64,000 nt of DNA from Allosphingosinicella deserti (GCF_003012735.1 NZ_PXYI01000005.1:124001-188000); one strand, 5' to 3'; counted from the first letter of the stretch, positions 8,899-19,208 are shown. Numbers and translations: made by a program. Notes: generated by a model not told the origin, from the sequence alone.

Positions 8899-9948
8899 CT
8901 AAAGAGTATCGTTCTTCAGGTCGGATTCCAAAGGGTATCCAGCTTCAAGCCAGCCGGTGATCCCGCCCTGGAGGGCAGCTACGCGGGAAAAACCAAGATC
9001 CCGGAGCGTGGCCGCCGCGAGGACGGAGATCTTCCCGAACTCGCAACAAGTCACAAGCCTGGCCGTGGGGTCTGGCAGTTCCGTGTTCACGCGAAGTTCC
9101 AGCTGGCCGCGCGGGAGGTGCCGTGCACCCGTAATATGTCCCGCCTCGAACGCCTCCTTCTCTCGGAGATCAAGTACCGTGAGCTCGCTCGGGTTGCTGT
9201 CCAGACGGCGGTGCAGCTCAGCCATCGCCATGAATGGCACTTTTCGGGCGGCTTCGGAGAGGAGCTGCGTTACGGTCTTGCCGCCGCTCATGTTGGTGCG
9301 CAGCGCTTCTGTCAGGTGGGTTGGAGCCGCAAGGTCGAGGTCGCGCATCATAGCCACGAAGTCGGCTCGATCGGGTTTCTGGAGCCGCTGGTTGCATGTG
9401 CGTTCGTGGCCGATAGTGGAGTTGGTCCTGCCCTTGTAGTCGTGCGCGGGATAGACAAGCGTGTCGTCAGGCAGCCGGAGAAGCTTCTCAAACAAGCTGT
9501 CGAACATTGCGTGCGGGTCGCCAGTCGGGAGATCGGTCCGACCTGTGCCTTCGATAAGAAGAGTGTCTCCGGTGAACACCCGGTCTTCCATGATCAGACA
9601 CATCGAATCCGCAGTATGACCCGGTGTGTGCATCGCTGTCAGCTTCAGTGATCCAGCGACGAGCATGTCACCGTCGTCAAGCCGAAGGTCGGTATAGGCT
9701 GCCGAACTCAGCCGGTGCAGGACGATGGGCACGCCGAGGAGCCGGCCGAGTTCCTGGCTGCCGGAGAAATGGTCCGCATGCGTGTGCGTATCGACGACGT
9801 AGCGAAGAGTGAGACCATGATGCTGGAGCTGCCCGCGGTAGCGATCGACCAGGCTGAGTTCCGGATCGATGAGTATGGCGGCACATGAACTTTCGCACGC
9901 GAGGAGATAGGATCGGCAACCGCCCGCCGCGAAGGCTTCGAACAGCAC
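8899..9948 (-). CDS. Persulfide dioxygenase-rhodanese fusion (ETHE1/Blh type)
   Basis: This 349-residue cytosolic enzyme should oxidise glutathione persulfide to sulfite and transfer sulfane sulfur. Residues 1-235 are a metallo-beta-lactamase domain with HTHADH at 55-60, TPGH at 108-111, TGD at 126-128 and PAHD at 167-170, the single-iron site of ETHE1-type dioxygenases. Residues 240-345 are a rhodanese domain with an active loop CEFGKIS and likely catalytic Cys302. This domain order is known from bacterial PDO-rhodanese fusions. It lies six bases downstream of the peroxiredoxin gene, so the two are an operon. Its natural role is sulfide detoxification; precise substrate preference is inferred. 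Confidence 0.9.
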   Translation of the reverse strand: MLFEAFAAGGCRSYLLACESSCAAILIDPELSLVDRYRGQLQHHGLTLRYVVDTHTHADHFSGSQELGRLLGVPIVLHRLSSAAYTDLRLDDGDMLVAGSLKLTAMHTPGHTADSMCLIMEDRVFTGDTLLIEGTGRTDLPTGDPHAMFDSLFEKLLRLPDDTLVYPAHDYKGRTNSTIGHERTCNQRLQKPDRADFVAMMRDLDLAAPTHLTEALRTNMSGGKTVTQLLSEAARKVPFMAMAELHRRLDSNPSELTVLDLREKEAFEAGHITGARHLPRGQLELRVNTELPDPTARLVTCCEFGKISVLAAATLRDLGFSRVAALQGGITGWLEAGYPLESDLKNDTL

Positions 9949-9954
9949 GACCGG

Positions 9955-10614
9955 CTACCGCGGCTGAACGACGAGGCGAAGATAAGGGCGGGGCGTTTCC
10001 CAACCTTCGGGGTAGAGAGTCGCCGCTTCCTCATCGGACACAGACCCGGCGATTATCACCCGGTTGCCATCGCGCCAGTTGACCGGCGTGGCCACTCGAT
10101 GCCGCGCCGTCAGCTGCAATGAGTCGATCGCGCGCAGGATCTCGTCAAAGTTGCGCCCAGTCGTCATCGGGTAGCTGAGCATCAGCTTTATGCGCTTGTC
10201 CGGACCGATGACAAAGACCGTGCGCACCGTTGCATTATCTGTCGCTGTACGACCGTCGGCGCTACCGTCGATCTCTTCAGGAAGCATATTGTAGAGTTTA
10301 GATACTACAAGATCGGTGTCGCCAATCATCGGGTAGTTTGGCGCAGTGCCCTGTGTTTCGGCGATGTCTTGGGCCCAGCGGGCATGACTTTCGACCGGGT
10401 CTACGCTCAGTCCGATGATCTTCACGCCCCGCCGGTCGAACTCAGGCTTCAGTTTGGCCATTTCTCCAAGCTCTGTCGTGCAGACGGGGGTAAAGTCCTT
10501 AGGGTGTGAGAAAAGGATCGCCCAGGAGTCGCCGATCCAATCATGGAAATCGATTACACCCTCGGTCGTGGTGGCGCTGAAATTCGGTGCAACTGAGTTG
10601 ATGCGAAGATTCAT
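9955..10614 (-). CDS. 1-Cys peroxiredoxin (Prx6/AhpC-TSA family)
   Basis: This is a 219-residue thiol peroxidase that reduces peroxides or peroxynitrite. The peroxidatic motif FTPVCTTE places Cys45, and the conserved Arg is in the ATVRTVFVI strand. The extended C-terminal domain (about residues 160-219, GWETPRPYLR) is typical of the 1-Cys Prx6 subgroup. The cytosolic enzyme shares an operon with the persulfide dioxygenase, which suggests a joint response to reactive sulfur or oxygen. A divergent AraC regulator lies about 170 bases away and may control both. Confidence 0.95.
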   Translation of the reverse strand: MNLRINSVAPNFSATTTEGVIDFHDWIGDSWAILFSHPKDFTPVCTTELGEMAKLKPEFDRRGVKIIGLSVDPVESHARWAQDIAETQGTAPNYPMIGDTDLVVSKLYNMLPEEIDGSADGRTATDNATVRTVFVIGPDKRIKLMLSYPMTTGRNFDEILRAIDSLQLTARHRVATPVNWRDGNRVIIAGSVSDEEAATLYPEGWETPRPYLRLVVQPR

Positions 10615-10790
10615 CTAAATTTGCTCCGCGTTTGCGCGCGCCGTCTGTTTGGCGCTGTGCCGGCTTACGTTTGCGGGAAATCCGGGGCTATGCGATTCCG
10701 GCAGACAGGCAGGCGTATCATCCGCGATCATTGCGGATGCTCCGAACGGCGCTATTCTTGGCAGACATTCGGGAGCGGAGAGTGTCAGCC

Positions 10791-11783
10791 GTGCTGTCGG
10801 AACACAGCGGTGTTAAGATCAAACGATCGTTCTACGGCGAGTTTACAGATCCGGACCTTATGGCGTCGGCAATCGGCGGTCTGGATCGCCGCGCCCCTGG
10901 GCCTCGACCGATGAAGGCTCGCGCGGTGGACTTCCACGCCATGTTTGCGCGCGCGTCGCTCGGCGACGTCAGCCTCGGGGTCGGCAGTTTCGCGCAGGGG
11001 GAGCCCCAGCGTGCCGAGCTCAACGAAGGCCACACCTTCCTCTTCGCAACCGAGCCCGGTCTCGTCCGCCGCATGTCGGGGCGCGAGCTTAGCGGCAATC
11101 ACATCATGCACTTCCGGCCCCACGCGGAAACGGTGGCGACATCTCCGGTGGGCATGGCCTGGGCATTCGCCATCCTGATCGTGCCCGGCGAGGTACTCTC
11201 TACGCATGCTCCAGCACTGGCAGGCTTCGACCTCGAGGGCGCGTTACCGAATGACCGGATATTCGCTGTTCAGCGCCGTCCTTTGTCCCGGCTGATCGCG
11301 CTTACCAATGACGCAGCCCGGATCACCCGCGACGTGCCCTGGATCATCGAGGCCGCGGAGCCCGCGCGGGCGCTTGCGGGCACGCTGCTCGAGGCGCTGC
11401 TGTTGTGCCTTGCACGCGCCGAGCTGCGTCATCACCGTGGGGCGCCCTGGCGTCATCGCCAGATCGTCGAGAGCTTCGAACGACTGCTCGACGAGCGGCC
11501 CGAGGAACTGCTGTCCCTTCCGGCGATCTGTGCCGCGTTGGGAGTGCCCGAGCGGACCTTGAATCTCGCCTGTCAGGAATTCCTTGGTGAGAGCGCGGTG
11601 CGCTACGCGCGGGGGCGGCGGCTCGATCGGGTGCGCCTTACTCTGCTGTCGTCCGATCCCGAGACGACCCATGTGACGGCAGTCGCGATGCAATATGGTT
11701 TCTGGGAGCTCGGCCGTTTTGCGGGCGCCTATCGCCTGCGCTTCGGGGAACGTCCTTCGGAGACCTTGCGGCGCGGACGCTGA
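10791..11783 (+). CDS. AraC-family transcriptional regulator
   Basis: This is a 330-residue regulator. An N-terminal sensing domain (about 1-210) lacks recognisable ligand residues. The C-terminal AraC double helix-turn-helix (about 230-330) includes LPAICAALGVPERTLNLACQ, GESAVRYARGRRLDRVR and AVAMQYGFWELGRFAGAYR. It is divergent from the peroxiredoxin/persulfide dioxygenase operon and is its likely regulator. The start is uncertain. I prefer the GTG with GGAGAG eight bases upstream, but an ATG at 10737 and a TTG at 10632 are in frame. Confidence 0.85.
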   Translation: MLSEHSGVKIKRSFYGEFTDPDLMASAIGGLDRRAPGPRPMKARAVDFHAMFARASLGDVSLGVGSFAQGEPQRAELNEGHTFLFATEPGLVRRMSGRELSGNHIMHFRPHAETVATSPVGMAWAFAILIVPGEVLSTHAPALAGFDLEGALPNDRIFAVQRRPLSRLIALTNDAARITRDVPWIIEAAEPARALAGTLLEALLLCLARAELRHHRGAPWRHRQIVESFERLLDERPEELLSLPAICAALGVPERTLNLACQEFLGESAVRYARGRRLDRVRLTLLSSDPETTHVTAVAMQYGFWELGRFAGAYRLRFGERPSETLRRGR

Positions 11784-11883
11784 GCCGTTGAAGCTCCAAA
11801 CCGGACGCTTGTCTGCCGGAACTGCATAGCCGCCCCGCCGGACCCCGCCTTATGCGCGGAGGCTCTGAAGAGGGGTCCTTATC

Positions 11884-14800
11884 ATGCGCGCAGCCATCCA
11901 TCGCAAAAAGCGGCAGTCTATCTTGCCAGCATACACGTCGGCCTCCCTGACGGCGCTGGCGGTTGCGCTCGCCGTGGGTGCGGTGCCGGTTGCGCAAGCG
12001 CAGCAAATCACCCGCGGCGGCGGCAATTCTGCGGGCGGGATTGCAGGCGGCGGCGGGGGCCGCGGGGGCGGCGGGGGCGACGGCGGCGTGAGTAGGGGGG
12101 GCGCTGGTGGCTCGGCAGCAACCACGCCGGACGGATTGGCGCAAGCCGGGAGCAATGGCACGAACCCCACGAACGGGGCGCCGGGCGGTCCCGCGGGAAC
12201 CCCGAATGACATATCGGCGGGCGGCGGCGGCGGCGGCGGCGGCCGCCGCCTGGGGCCCGACCCCCAATCTGGCACGGGCGGCGCCGGCGGCGCCGGCGGC
12301 CACATGGAAGCGAGGACCGGCGCTTTCTCCTTGAGCGCGGATCATCTTGGTTCGACCGGTGGCAACGGAGTCGGCGGCAACGGCGGCAGCGGCGGCGGCG
12401 GCGGCGGCAGCGGTGGCCTGGTGCTGACGGGTTTCGAAGTCAACGTGGAAACTGCCGGGCGCGCGGTGACCGGTGGCACCGGCGGAAAAAGCACTTCCGT
12501 CGGTGGCGCTAGCATCGTGGGAGTCGCCGGTGGCGGCGGTGCAGGACTGGTGCTGCTGCAAGGGGGCGCGCTGACGATCTCTGGCGGCTCGGCTATCGCT
12601 GGTGGAGCTGGCGGCACTCTTGCGGATTACGGCGGCGGCGGGGGCGCGGGCCTCTTCCTCTATGCAGGCGGCACTCTGGTCAACCAGACCGGGAGTATTC
12701 TGGGTGGAAACGGCGGGGGCATAATTCTGGGTATGCACATGGGGGGCGATGGTGGCGCCGGGGTACTCAGCAACCTTGGCACGATCGCGAACCAGGCGGT
12801 GATCAAAGGAGGCGACGGAGGCGTTGCCATGTATATCGGCGGGGCCGGCGGCATCGGTGCAGTCGCGTGGGGCGGCAGCATCGACAATGCTGCAAGCGGC
12901 GTCATCTCGGGCGGCCAGGGTGCCACCATACGAAATGCTGGCGAGACGAGCAAACCCGGCGTCGGCGGCGCCGGCATCCTGTTCCGCGATGGTCAATCGG
13001 CCAGCCTGATCAATTCCGGCACCATCGCAGGGGGCGCGGCGGGAGCAACTCCTTACGGCGACAATGTCGTCGGCGCCGGCGGCGTGGGTGTCACGGGCGC
13101 CGCAACCGGCAACATCTCGATCATCAATTCCGGAACGATCACCGGCGGGCTGAACAGCCGGAACGCAGTGCGATCCGACGCGATCGCGCTGTTCGGCAGC
13201 GGAAACCGAGTCGAATTGCGCGCGGGTTCGACAATCGACGGCAACGTCGTCGTGTCGGGCGGGAGCGACAATGCGCTGGTGCTCGGCGGTTCCGCTGGTT
13301 CCAGCTTGGACGTGTCGCTGGTCGGGGAGCTTGGACAATATCGCGGCTTCGACCGGTTCGAGAAAATCGGGGCTAGCAACTGGACGCTGACCGGAACGGG
13401 CGATCAGGACTGGTCGATCACGAGCGGGTCGCTGAAGGGCGACACCAACAGCCTCGGCGGGGATCTCAGCTTCGGGACCAGTGACGGCGATCGCGACGCC
13501 ATCTTCGATCAGGCCTTTGACGGCACTTACGGCGGAATCCTCTCCGGCGACGGCGTGGTCATCAAAACCGGCACCGGTGCGATGACGATGACGGGTGTCC
13601 CAGCGCCCGGCGACACGTTCACCGGCCTGGTGCAGGTGGATAGCGGCGCCCTGGTACTGAACGGCACGGTCGGCGATCGTGCGGGCAAGACGGCCCAACT
13701 CCGCGTCGAGGCTGGCGCAATGCTGGGAGGCAGCGGAACATTCCTCGGCAACGTCACCGTTGCCGACGGGGGCATCGTCGGCCCCGGTAGCAGCCCGGGA
13801 ACGCTCACGATCGCAGGCAATTACACGCTGGGGGCAGGGACTGTCCTCAGATATGAGCTCGGCCAACCCGGTGTGGTGGGAAGCGGGACCAATGACCTCA
13901 TCGTCGTCGGCGGGAATCTCACGCTCGACGGCAGTCTGGAGGTGACCGCACTGCCCGATTTCGGCGCCGGCTATTATCGCCTGATCGATTATGCCGGTAC
14001 GCTGACCGACAACGAGCTGGCGGTGGGCACGACGCCGGCGGGCTTCACCGGCACGGTGCAGACGGGAATAGCCGGACAGGTCAACATCCTGTTCAACGAT
14101 GGCGCGCAGCGGGTACAATATTGGGACGGCGCCGACGCAACCGGCAGCTCCGCGGCTGTGAATGGCGACGGTGGTACCGGCGTGTGGCGCGCCGCCGGCA
14201 CCAACTGGACCGCAGCGAGCGGCTTCGGAGTCAATGACGGCTGGGCGGGGCAGGCAGGCGTCTTCGCGGGCGTCGCTGGCGGCACGGTAACCGTAGAGGG
14301 TACGCAGAGCTTCCAGCGCCTGCGGTTCGATACCGCAGGCTATGTGCTGGAAGGCGGAGCGCTCGCGACCACCGGCGGCTTCTCGATCATCGAGGTGAAC
14401 GCGGCCACGACGATCAACACAGCCATCGCGGGTGGTGCCGGTCTCACCAAGACGGGTGCAGGCGCGCTGACCATGGGCGGCGCGAACAGCTACAGCGGCC
14501 GCACCACCGTAAGCGCGGGGAGCCTGTCGCTTGCCACGGGCGGGCAGATTGCGGGCGGGCTGCACAACGAGGCGTCGTTCTCGAACGCGGGCACAGTTGA
14601 TGGCTTGGTGACCAACGTCGGCACTCTCTCTTCCACCGGAACGCTGAACGGCACCCTTATCAACCAGGGCGTCGCCGATCTCTCTGGCCAGGTGCAGGGC
14701 CGGATCGAGAATCACGGTACGATCGCGCTCACGGGCGCGTTGTCGGGTGTCACGCGCCTGAGCCAGGGGGAGCTTGGCAGCCTGGACGTCGCAGGGTTCG

Positions 14801-17800
14801 AGATGCGGCTCGATGTGCTGGATGGCCAAGGCAGCGTCGCCATGGGCGGTGGAAAGCTGGTGATCGGCTCGTCAGGGCGCAGTTCCGAATTTGCCGGCAC
14901 GATCGCCGGTGGCGGCACCGTGACGATCGCCGGGGGCAGCTTCCAGGGCACCGGAACGATCGACGCGACTATGGTCGTTGCCGACGGCGCCCATCTGAAC
15001 GGCGTTCAAGGCACCACATTATCGGTGGGCTCGCTGATGCTAGCAGCGGGATCGCAGCTCGATGTGACGCTCGGCACGCCCTCGACCGCCCCGTTGTTCG
15101 ACATCGATCGGAACCTCACGCTCGACGGGGTGATAAATGTAAGCGCCAGTCCTGCGTTCGGCGTAGGCGTCTATCGGCTTTTCGACTATGGAGGCGCCCT
15201 CACCGACAATGGCCTCGAACTCGGCGCCGTAAGCGGCGCTACCGGCTACCAGCTTTCGATTCAGGGTGGTGCCGGGCGCGTCAATCTAGTGAACACCGCA
15301 GGGGCCACGCTCGCATTCTGGGACGGCGGCGCTGTCGGCTTCCACAACAATGGCGCGGTCGACGGCGGAAGCGGCACCTGGAGCACCGGCGGCGCCAACT
15401 GGACGACGGTGGATGGCGGCGTGAACAGCGCGATGACGCCGCAGCCGGGTTTCGCCGTGTTCCAGCGAAGCGGCGGCACTGTCACGATCGACGACACCGC
15501 AGGTCAGGTCTCTGCGACCGGCATGCAGTTCGCGACGAATGGCTATACACTCGAGGGCAGCCCTATCGCGCTCGCCGGCGAGCGTGCAGTGATCCGAGTC
15601 GGTGACGGCAGTGCAGCAGGCGCAGGCATGCGCGCGACGATCGCAGCCTCGCTGAGCGGACAGGCGGCGCTGGTCAAATTAGATCTGGGCACGCTCGTCC
15701 TCAGCGGAGCCAATAGCTACACCGGGGATACCATCATCAGTGATGGAGCCCTGTCGCTCTCCGCAGGGGGGGTGATTGCCGGAGCGGTCCGGAACGACGC
15801 CAGCTTCTCGAATGCCGGCACCGTGAACGGACCGGTAACCAACGCCGGGACCTTCGCTTCGACCGGCACTCTCGATGGCAGCCTCGTCAACCAGGGCGCC
15901 GCCAACCTCGCCGGGCAGCTTCGGGGCAGTATCGAGAACAACGGCACGGTGGCGCTCACGGGCGCGCTGTCCGGCGTCACGCGCCTGTACCAGGCGACGG
16001 GTGCCAGCCTCGATGCGGCCGGGTTCGATTTGGCGCTCGACGCGCTCGACGGCGGCGGCAGCATTGCGCTGGGCGGCGGAACGCTGGCGATCGGCGCGGC
16101 CGGCACCAGCTCGACGTTTGGCGGCACGATCACTGGTGGCGGCACCGTCACGATCGCCGCGGGCATCTTCCAGGGCACCGGAACGATCGACGGGGCAGTG
16201 GTCGTCGCCGACGGCGCCCATCTCAATGGCATCGAGGGCAGCAGCCTGTCGATCGGCGCCCTGAGGCTCGGCGCGGGATCGCAACTCGATGTGACCCTTG
16301 GAGCACCTTCGGGTGTTGCTCTGTTCGACATCGGCGGGGACCTCACGCTCGACGGCACGGTGAATGTGAGCGCCGGCCCTGCCTTCGGCGCCGGCATCTA
16401 TCGCCTGCTCGACTATCGAGGTGCGCTCACCGACAATGGGCTGGAACTCGGCGCTGTGACGGGGGCGTCTGGTGCCGGCCTTTCGGTTCAGAGCGGTGCC
16501 GGACACGTCAATCTAGTGAACACCGCAGGAGTGACGCTCGCATTCTGGGACGGCGGCGCTGCCGCTATCCACAACAATGGGGCGGTCGACGGCGGAAGCG
16601 GCACCTGGAGCACCGGCGGCGCCAACTGGACCACGGTGGATGGCGGCGTGAACAGCGCGATGACGCCGCAACCGGGCTTTGCCGTGTTCCAGGGAAGCCC
16701 CGGCACGGTGAAGATCGACAATACCGCGGGCCAGGTCACCGCGACCGGCATGCAGTTCGCGGCGGATGGCTATACACTCGAGGGAGGCCCTATTGCGCTC
16801 GCCGGCGAGCGTGCGGTGATCCGCGTCGGCGACGGCAGCGCGGCAGGCGCCGGCATGCGCGCGACGCTCGCAGCCTCGCTGACCGGGCAGGCGGCGCTGG
16901 TCAAATCCGACCTGGGCACGCTCGTCCTCAGCGGAGCCAACAGCTACACCGGCGGCACCCTCGTGGAGGCAGGCACCCTCGTTGGTGATCTTAATTCTTT
17001 GCACGGCGACATCGCCAATAATTCAACGCTGGTGTTCGATGTTGCCGCGAACGGGACCTTCGGCGGGTCGGTCACCGGCGCCGGTGCGACGATCAAGTCG
17101 GGCGCCGGAGCTCTGACGCTTGCCGGTGCGAATGCTACGAACTGGCAGGTCTCCGCGGGGAGCCTGATCACCACCTCCAAGCTTTTTGCGGGCAACGTGG
17201 ATCTGAAGGCGGGGGCCGCCCTCGTGTTCGATCAAGCCGCAGCGGGGACTTATTCCGGAACCATTGTCGGCAACGGAACAATCGCCGTACGTGGTGGCGG
17301 GTCGATAGCGTTCACCGGCAATGGCTCGGCTTTCCTCGGCACGACGAATGTCGCCGGGGGGCAGCTGCTATCGATCAACGGCACTCTGGGCGGAATGCTC
17401 GACATTGCTGCGGCGGCTCGCCTGCAAGGTAGCGGAACGGCCGGGTCGGCCAACGTCACAGGAACGATCGCGCCCGGCAATTCGATCGGCACGCTCACCT
17501 TCAGCGGCAATCTGGCGCTTGCGCCCGGCAGCGTCTACGAGGTGGAGGCAGACGCGTCCGGCGCGAGCGACCGCATCATCGTCGGCGGCACTGCGTCGAT
17601 CGGAAGCAATGCGGCCGTCAACGTGCTTGCCGCAGACGGGAACTACGCGCCCAAAACCAGTTATACGATATTGACCGCAGGCCAAGGCGTCACCGGCACG
17701 TTCGCATCCGTCACGTCCAACCTCGCCTTCCTCACCCCAACGCTGGACTATTCAGCCAATGCGGTGACTCTCAATCTGCGTCGCAACAGTGTCGACTTCG

Positions 17801-18846
17801 CCACGGTTGGCGAGACCCATAATCAGATCGAAATCGCCCCAGCCGTCGAGGCGCTCGGCCCGGGCAGTGACGTGTACGACGCCGTGATTGCGCTCACGGC
17901 ATCCGAAGCCCGAGATGCCTTCGATCAGCTTTCAGGTTCGGGGCATGCCAGCGTTCGCAGCCAATTGCTCGAAGACAGCCGTTTCGTGCGGGACGCGATG
18001 GTTGCCCGCGAAGGCGTGGTGCGTGGTGCCGGCATGACGTTATGGGGTCGCGTGCTGGGAAGCTGGGCCACAAGCAAGGTTAACCGCGACGCGCCTGGCT
18101 ACGAGCGTGATCTCGAAGGATTGCTGACCGGCTTCGATGGGGGGCTGGGCGAGAACCTGCGGGCCGGGGTGGCGCTTGGCTACTCGAAGTCGGACATTCA
18201 TGGGAAGAGTGGTCGCCACGAGATCCAATCCTATCATGCCGGCGGGTACCTTATGGGCACCTTCGGAGCATTCTCACTCGCGGTTGGAGGTGCTTATGCT
18301 TGGAATGAGGTTCAGGCGTCGCGTCGGGTGGCGTTCGGAACCTTCGAGCAGACGATATCGGGTGACTATAGTGCGCGCACCTTGCAGACGTTCGGCGAAG
18401 CAGCGTTCAAAGGCGAGCTTGGCGGCATCATCCTCCAACCGTTTCTAAGCCTCGCGCATGTCCGTTTGTTTGACGCAGAGATCCGTGAACAGGGCGGCGG
18501 CGCGGCGCTGCGCGGCGGCAAGAGCACTGCCCGGGTGACCTGGGGCAATCTCGGAATTCGGACGAAAGCCGATATCGGTCTGAACGGCCTTGGCCTGCGC
18601 TTTGCCGGTTCAGTCGCCCTCCGTCACGCCTTCGGCGATCGTTCGCCGGACGTCGATCTTGCACTCACGGGCGGATCGACTTTCAGCGTCATCGGCGCTG
18701 GCATCGAGCGGAACAGCATCGCGATCGATGGAGGCTTAGAGGCGGACCTCACTCAAAATCTGGTGGTGAGCATCAGCTACACGGGCAATCATGGGAAGAG
18801 GATCAACGACCATGGCGCACGCGCGTCTCTCGCTTGGCGCTTCTAG
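11884..18846 (+). CDS. Giant glycine-rich autotransporter adhesin
   Basis: This is a 2320-residue type Va autotransporter. Residues 1-40 form an extended signal peptide ending VAQAQ. About residues 45-450 are an extreme Gly-rich passenger segment encoded by GGC runs. The middle is a beta-helical passenger with autotransporter-associated repeats (LVLSGANSYTG, NSYSGRTTVSAG, GSGTF). Two units of 409 residues stand in tandem from about residue 895, with a third, diverged copy before them. The outer-membrane barrel begins near residue 2050 (GMTLWGRVLGSW) and ends in Trp-Arg-Phe, as barrels do. An AGAGGGG box precedes the ATG. It is monocistronic, and an adhesion or biofilm role is inferred. Confidence 0.95.
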   Translation: MRAAIHRKKRQSILPAYTSASLTALAVALAVGAVPVAQAQQITRGGGNSAGGIAGGGGGRGGGGGDGGVSRGGAGGSAATTPDGLAQAGSNGTNPTNGAPGGPAGTPNDISAGGGGGGGGRRLGPDPQSGTGGAGGAGGHMEARTGAFSLSADHLGSTGGNGVGGNGGSGGGGGGSGGLVLTGFEVNVETAGRAVTGGTGGKSTSVGGASIVGVAGGGGAGLVLLQGGALTISGGSAIAGGAGGTLADYGGGGGAGLFLYAGGTLVNQTGSILGGNGGGIILGMHMGGDGGAGVLSNLGTIANQAVIKGGDGGVAMYIGGAGGIGAVAWGGSIDNAASGVISGGQGATIRNAGETSKPGVGGAGILFRDGQSASLINSGTIAGGAAGATPYGDNVVGAGGVGVTGAATGNISIINSGTITGGLNSRNAVRSDAIALFGSGNRVELRAGSTIDGNVVVSGGSDNALVLGGSAGSSLDVSLVGELGQYRGFDRFEKIGASNWTLTGTGDQDWSITSGSLKGDTNSLGGDLSFGTSDGDRDAIFDQAFDGTYGGILSGDGVVIKTGTGAMTMTGVPAPGDTFTGLVQVDSGALVLNGTVGDRAGKTAQLRVEAGAMLGGSGTFLGNVTVADGGIVGPGSSPGTLTIAGNYTLGAGTVLRYELGQPGVVGSGTNDLIVVGGNLTLDGSLEVTALPDFGAGYYRLIDYAGTLTDNELAVGTTPAGFTGTVQTGIAGQVNILFNDGAQRVQYWDGADATGSSAAVNGDGGTGVWRAAGTNWTAASGFGVNDGWAGQAGVFAGVAGGTVTVEGTQSFQRLRFDTAGYVLEGGALATTGGFSIIEVNAATTINTAIAGGAGLTKTGAGALTMGGANSYSGRTTVSAGSLSLATGGQIAGGLHNEASFSNAGTVDGLVTNVGTLSSTGTLNGTLINQGVADLSGQVQGRIENHGTIALTGALSGVTRLSQGELGSLDVAGFEMRLDVLDGQGSVAMGGGKLVIGSSGRSSEFAGTIAGGGTVTIAGGSFQGTGTIDATMVVADGAHLNGVQGTTLSVGSLMLAAGSQLDVTLGTPSTAPLFDIDRNLTLDGVINVSASPAFGVGVYRLFDYGGALTDNGLELGAVSGATGYQLSIQGGAGRVNLVNTAGATLAFWDGGAVGFHNNGAVDGGSGTWSTGGANWTTVDGGVNSAMTPQPGFAVFQRSGGTVTIDDTAGQVSATGMQFATNGYTLEGSPIALAGERAVIRVGDGSAAGAGMRATIAASLSGQAALVKLDLGTLVLSGANSYTGDTIISDGALSLSAGGVIAGAVRNDASFSNAGTVNGPVTNAGTFASTGTLDGSLVNQGAANLAGQLRGSIENNGTVALTGALSGVTRLYQATGASLDAAGFDLALDALDGGGSIALGGGTLAIGAAGTSSTFGGTITGGGTVTIAAGIFQGTGTIDGAVVVADGAHLNGIEGSSLSIGALRLGAGSQLDVTLGAPSGVALFDIGGDLTLDGTVNVSAGPAFGAGIYRLLDYRGALTDNGLELGAVTGASGAGLSVQSGAGHVNLVNTAGVTLAFWDGGAAAIHNNGAVDGGSGTWSTGGANWTTVDGGVNSAMTPQPGFAVFQGSPGTVKIDNTAGQVTATGMQFAADGYTLEGGPIALAGERAVIRVGDGSAAGAGMRATLAASLTGQAALVKSDLGTLVLSGANSYTGGTLVEAGTLVGDLNSLHGDIANNSTLVFDVAANGTFGGSVTGAGATIKSGAGALTLAGANATNWQVSAGSLITTSKLFAGNVDLKAGAALVFDQAAAGTYSGTIVGNGTIAVRGGGSIAFTGNGSAFLGTTNVAGGQLLSINGTLGGMLDIAAAARLQGSGTAGSANVTGTIAPGNSIGTLTFSGNLALAPGSVYEVEADASGASDRIIVGGTASIGSNAAVNVLAADGNYAPKTSYTILTAGQGVTGTFASVTSNLAFLTPTLDYSANAVTLNLRRNSVDFATVGETHNQIEIAPAVEALGPGSDVYDAVIALTASEARDAFDQLSGSGHASVRSQLLEDSRFVRDAMVAREGVVRGAGMTLWGRVLGSWATSKVNRDAPGYERDLEGLLTGFDGGLGENLRAGVALGYSKSDIHGKSGRHEIQSYHAGGYLMGTFGAFSLAVGGAYAWNEVQASRRVAFGTFEQTISGDYSARTLQTFGEAAFKGELGGIILQPFLSLAHVRLFDAEIREQGGGAALRGGKSTARVTWGNLGIRTKADIGLNGLGLRFAGSVALRHAFGDRSPDVDLALTGGSTFSVIGAGIERNSIAIDGGLEADLTQNLVVSISYTGNHGKRINDHGARASLAWRF
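14566..16959 (+). repeat. Tandem 1227-bp repeat inside the autotransporter gene
   Basis: Unit one starts at the codon for Asn in NEASFSNAGTV and unit two at NDASFSNAGTV, exactly 1227 bases (409 codons) later. Stretches near 15350-15440 and 16577-16670 are almost identical in DNA, which points to recent duplication or gene conversion. A more divergent copy of the unit's 3' part lies near 14100-14560. Confidence 0.9.
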
Positions 18847-19016
18847 ATCGCAGCCCCATGACTGCCTCACCGCGCGCAGAACTTCAAGGCGCGGCGCAGC
18901 GAACATGCTCCGATTGTCGCGGGCGACGAAACGGTCCAGACCGCCATGAACAGTCTTACTTCTGGCGTCTATCATGGCCGTGGTTTCGGCGAGATACTCG
19001 ATGAGCGCAATGTCTC

Positions 19017-19160
19017 CTATGGGTCGATCCGCGCTGTAGCGCCATGATCCTGCCTCTGGCGGCGCGACCGTCAGGCTGCCTGGCGAAAGCGGACGTAGCC
19101 CGGGGCGCCGCCGGCTCCGGACCGGAAGAGCTGAATCGAGTGGGAATACGACGTTCGGCT
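19017..19160 (+). repeat. Dispersed 130-bp repeat, copy B
   Basis: It begins CTATGGGTCG, contains GCGCGACCGTCAGGCTG and AAGCGGACGTAGCC, and ends ATACGACGTTCGGCT. It is a diverged copy of the family that fills the 19-34 kb region. Confidence 0.7.
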
Positions 19161-19208
19161 AAAGGCAGCCCGCCTCCAGAACCAAGCCGAGGTTAGAGAA
19201 GATACCGA

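Noticed and set aside
11884-12500. Phase-variable frame switch in the GGC runs
   Set aside because: The units are trinucleotides, so gain or loss keeps the reading frame; only length variation is expected.
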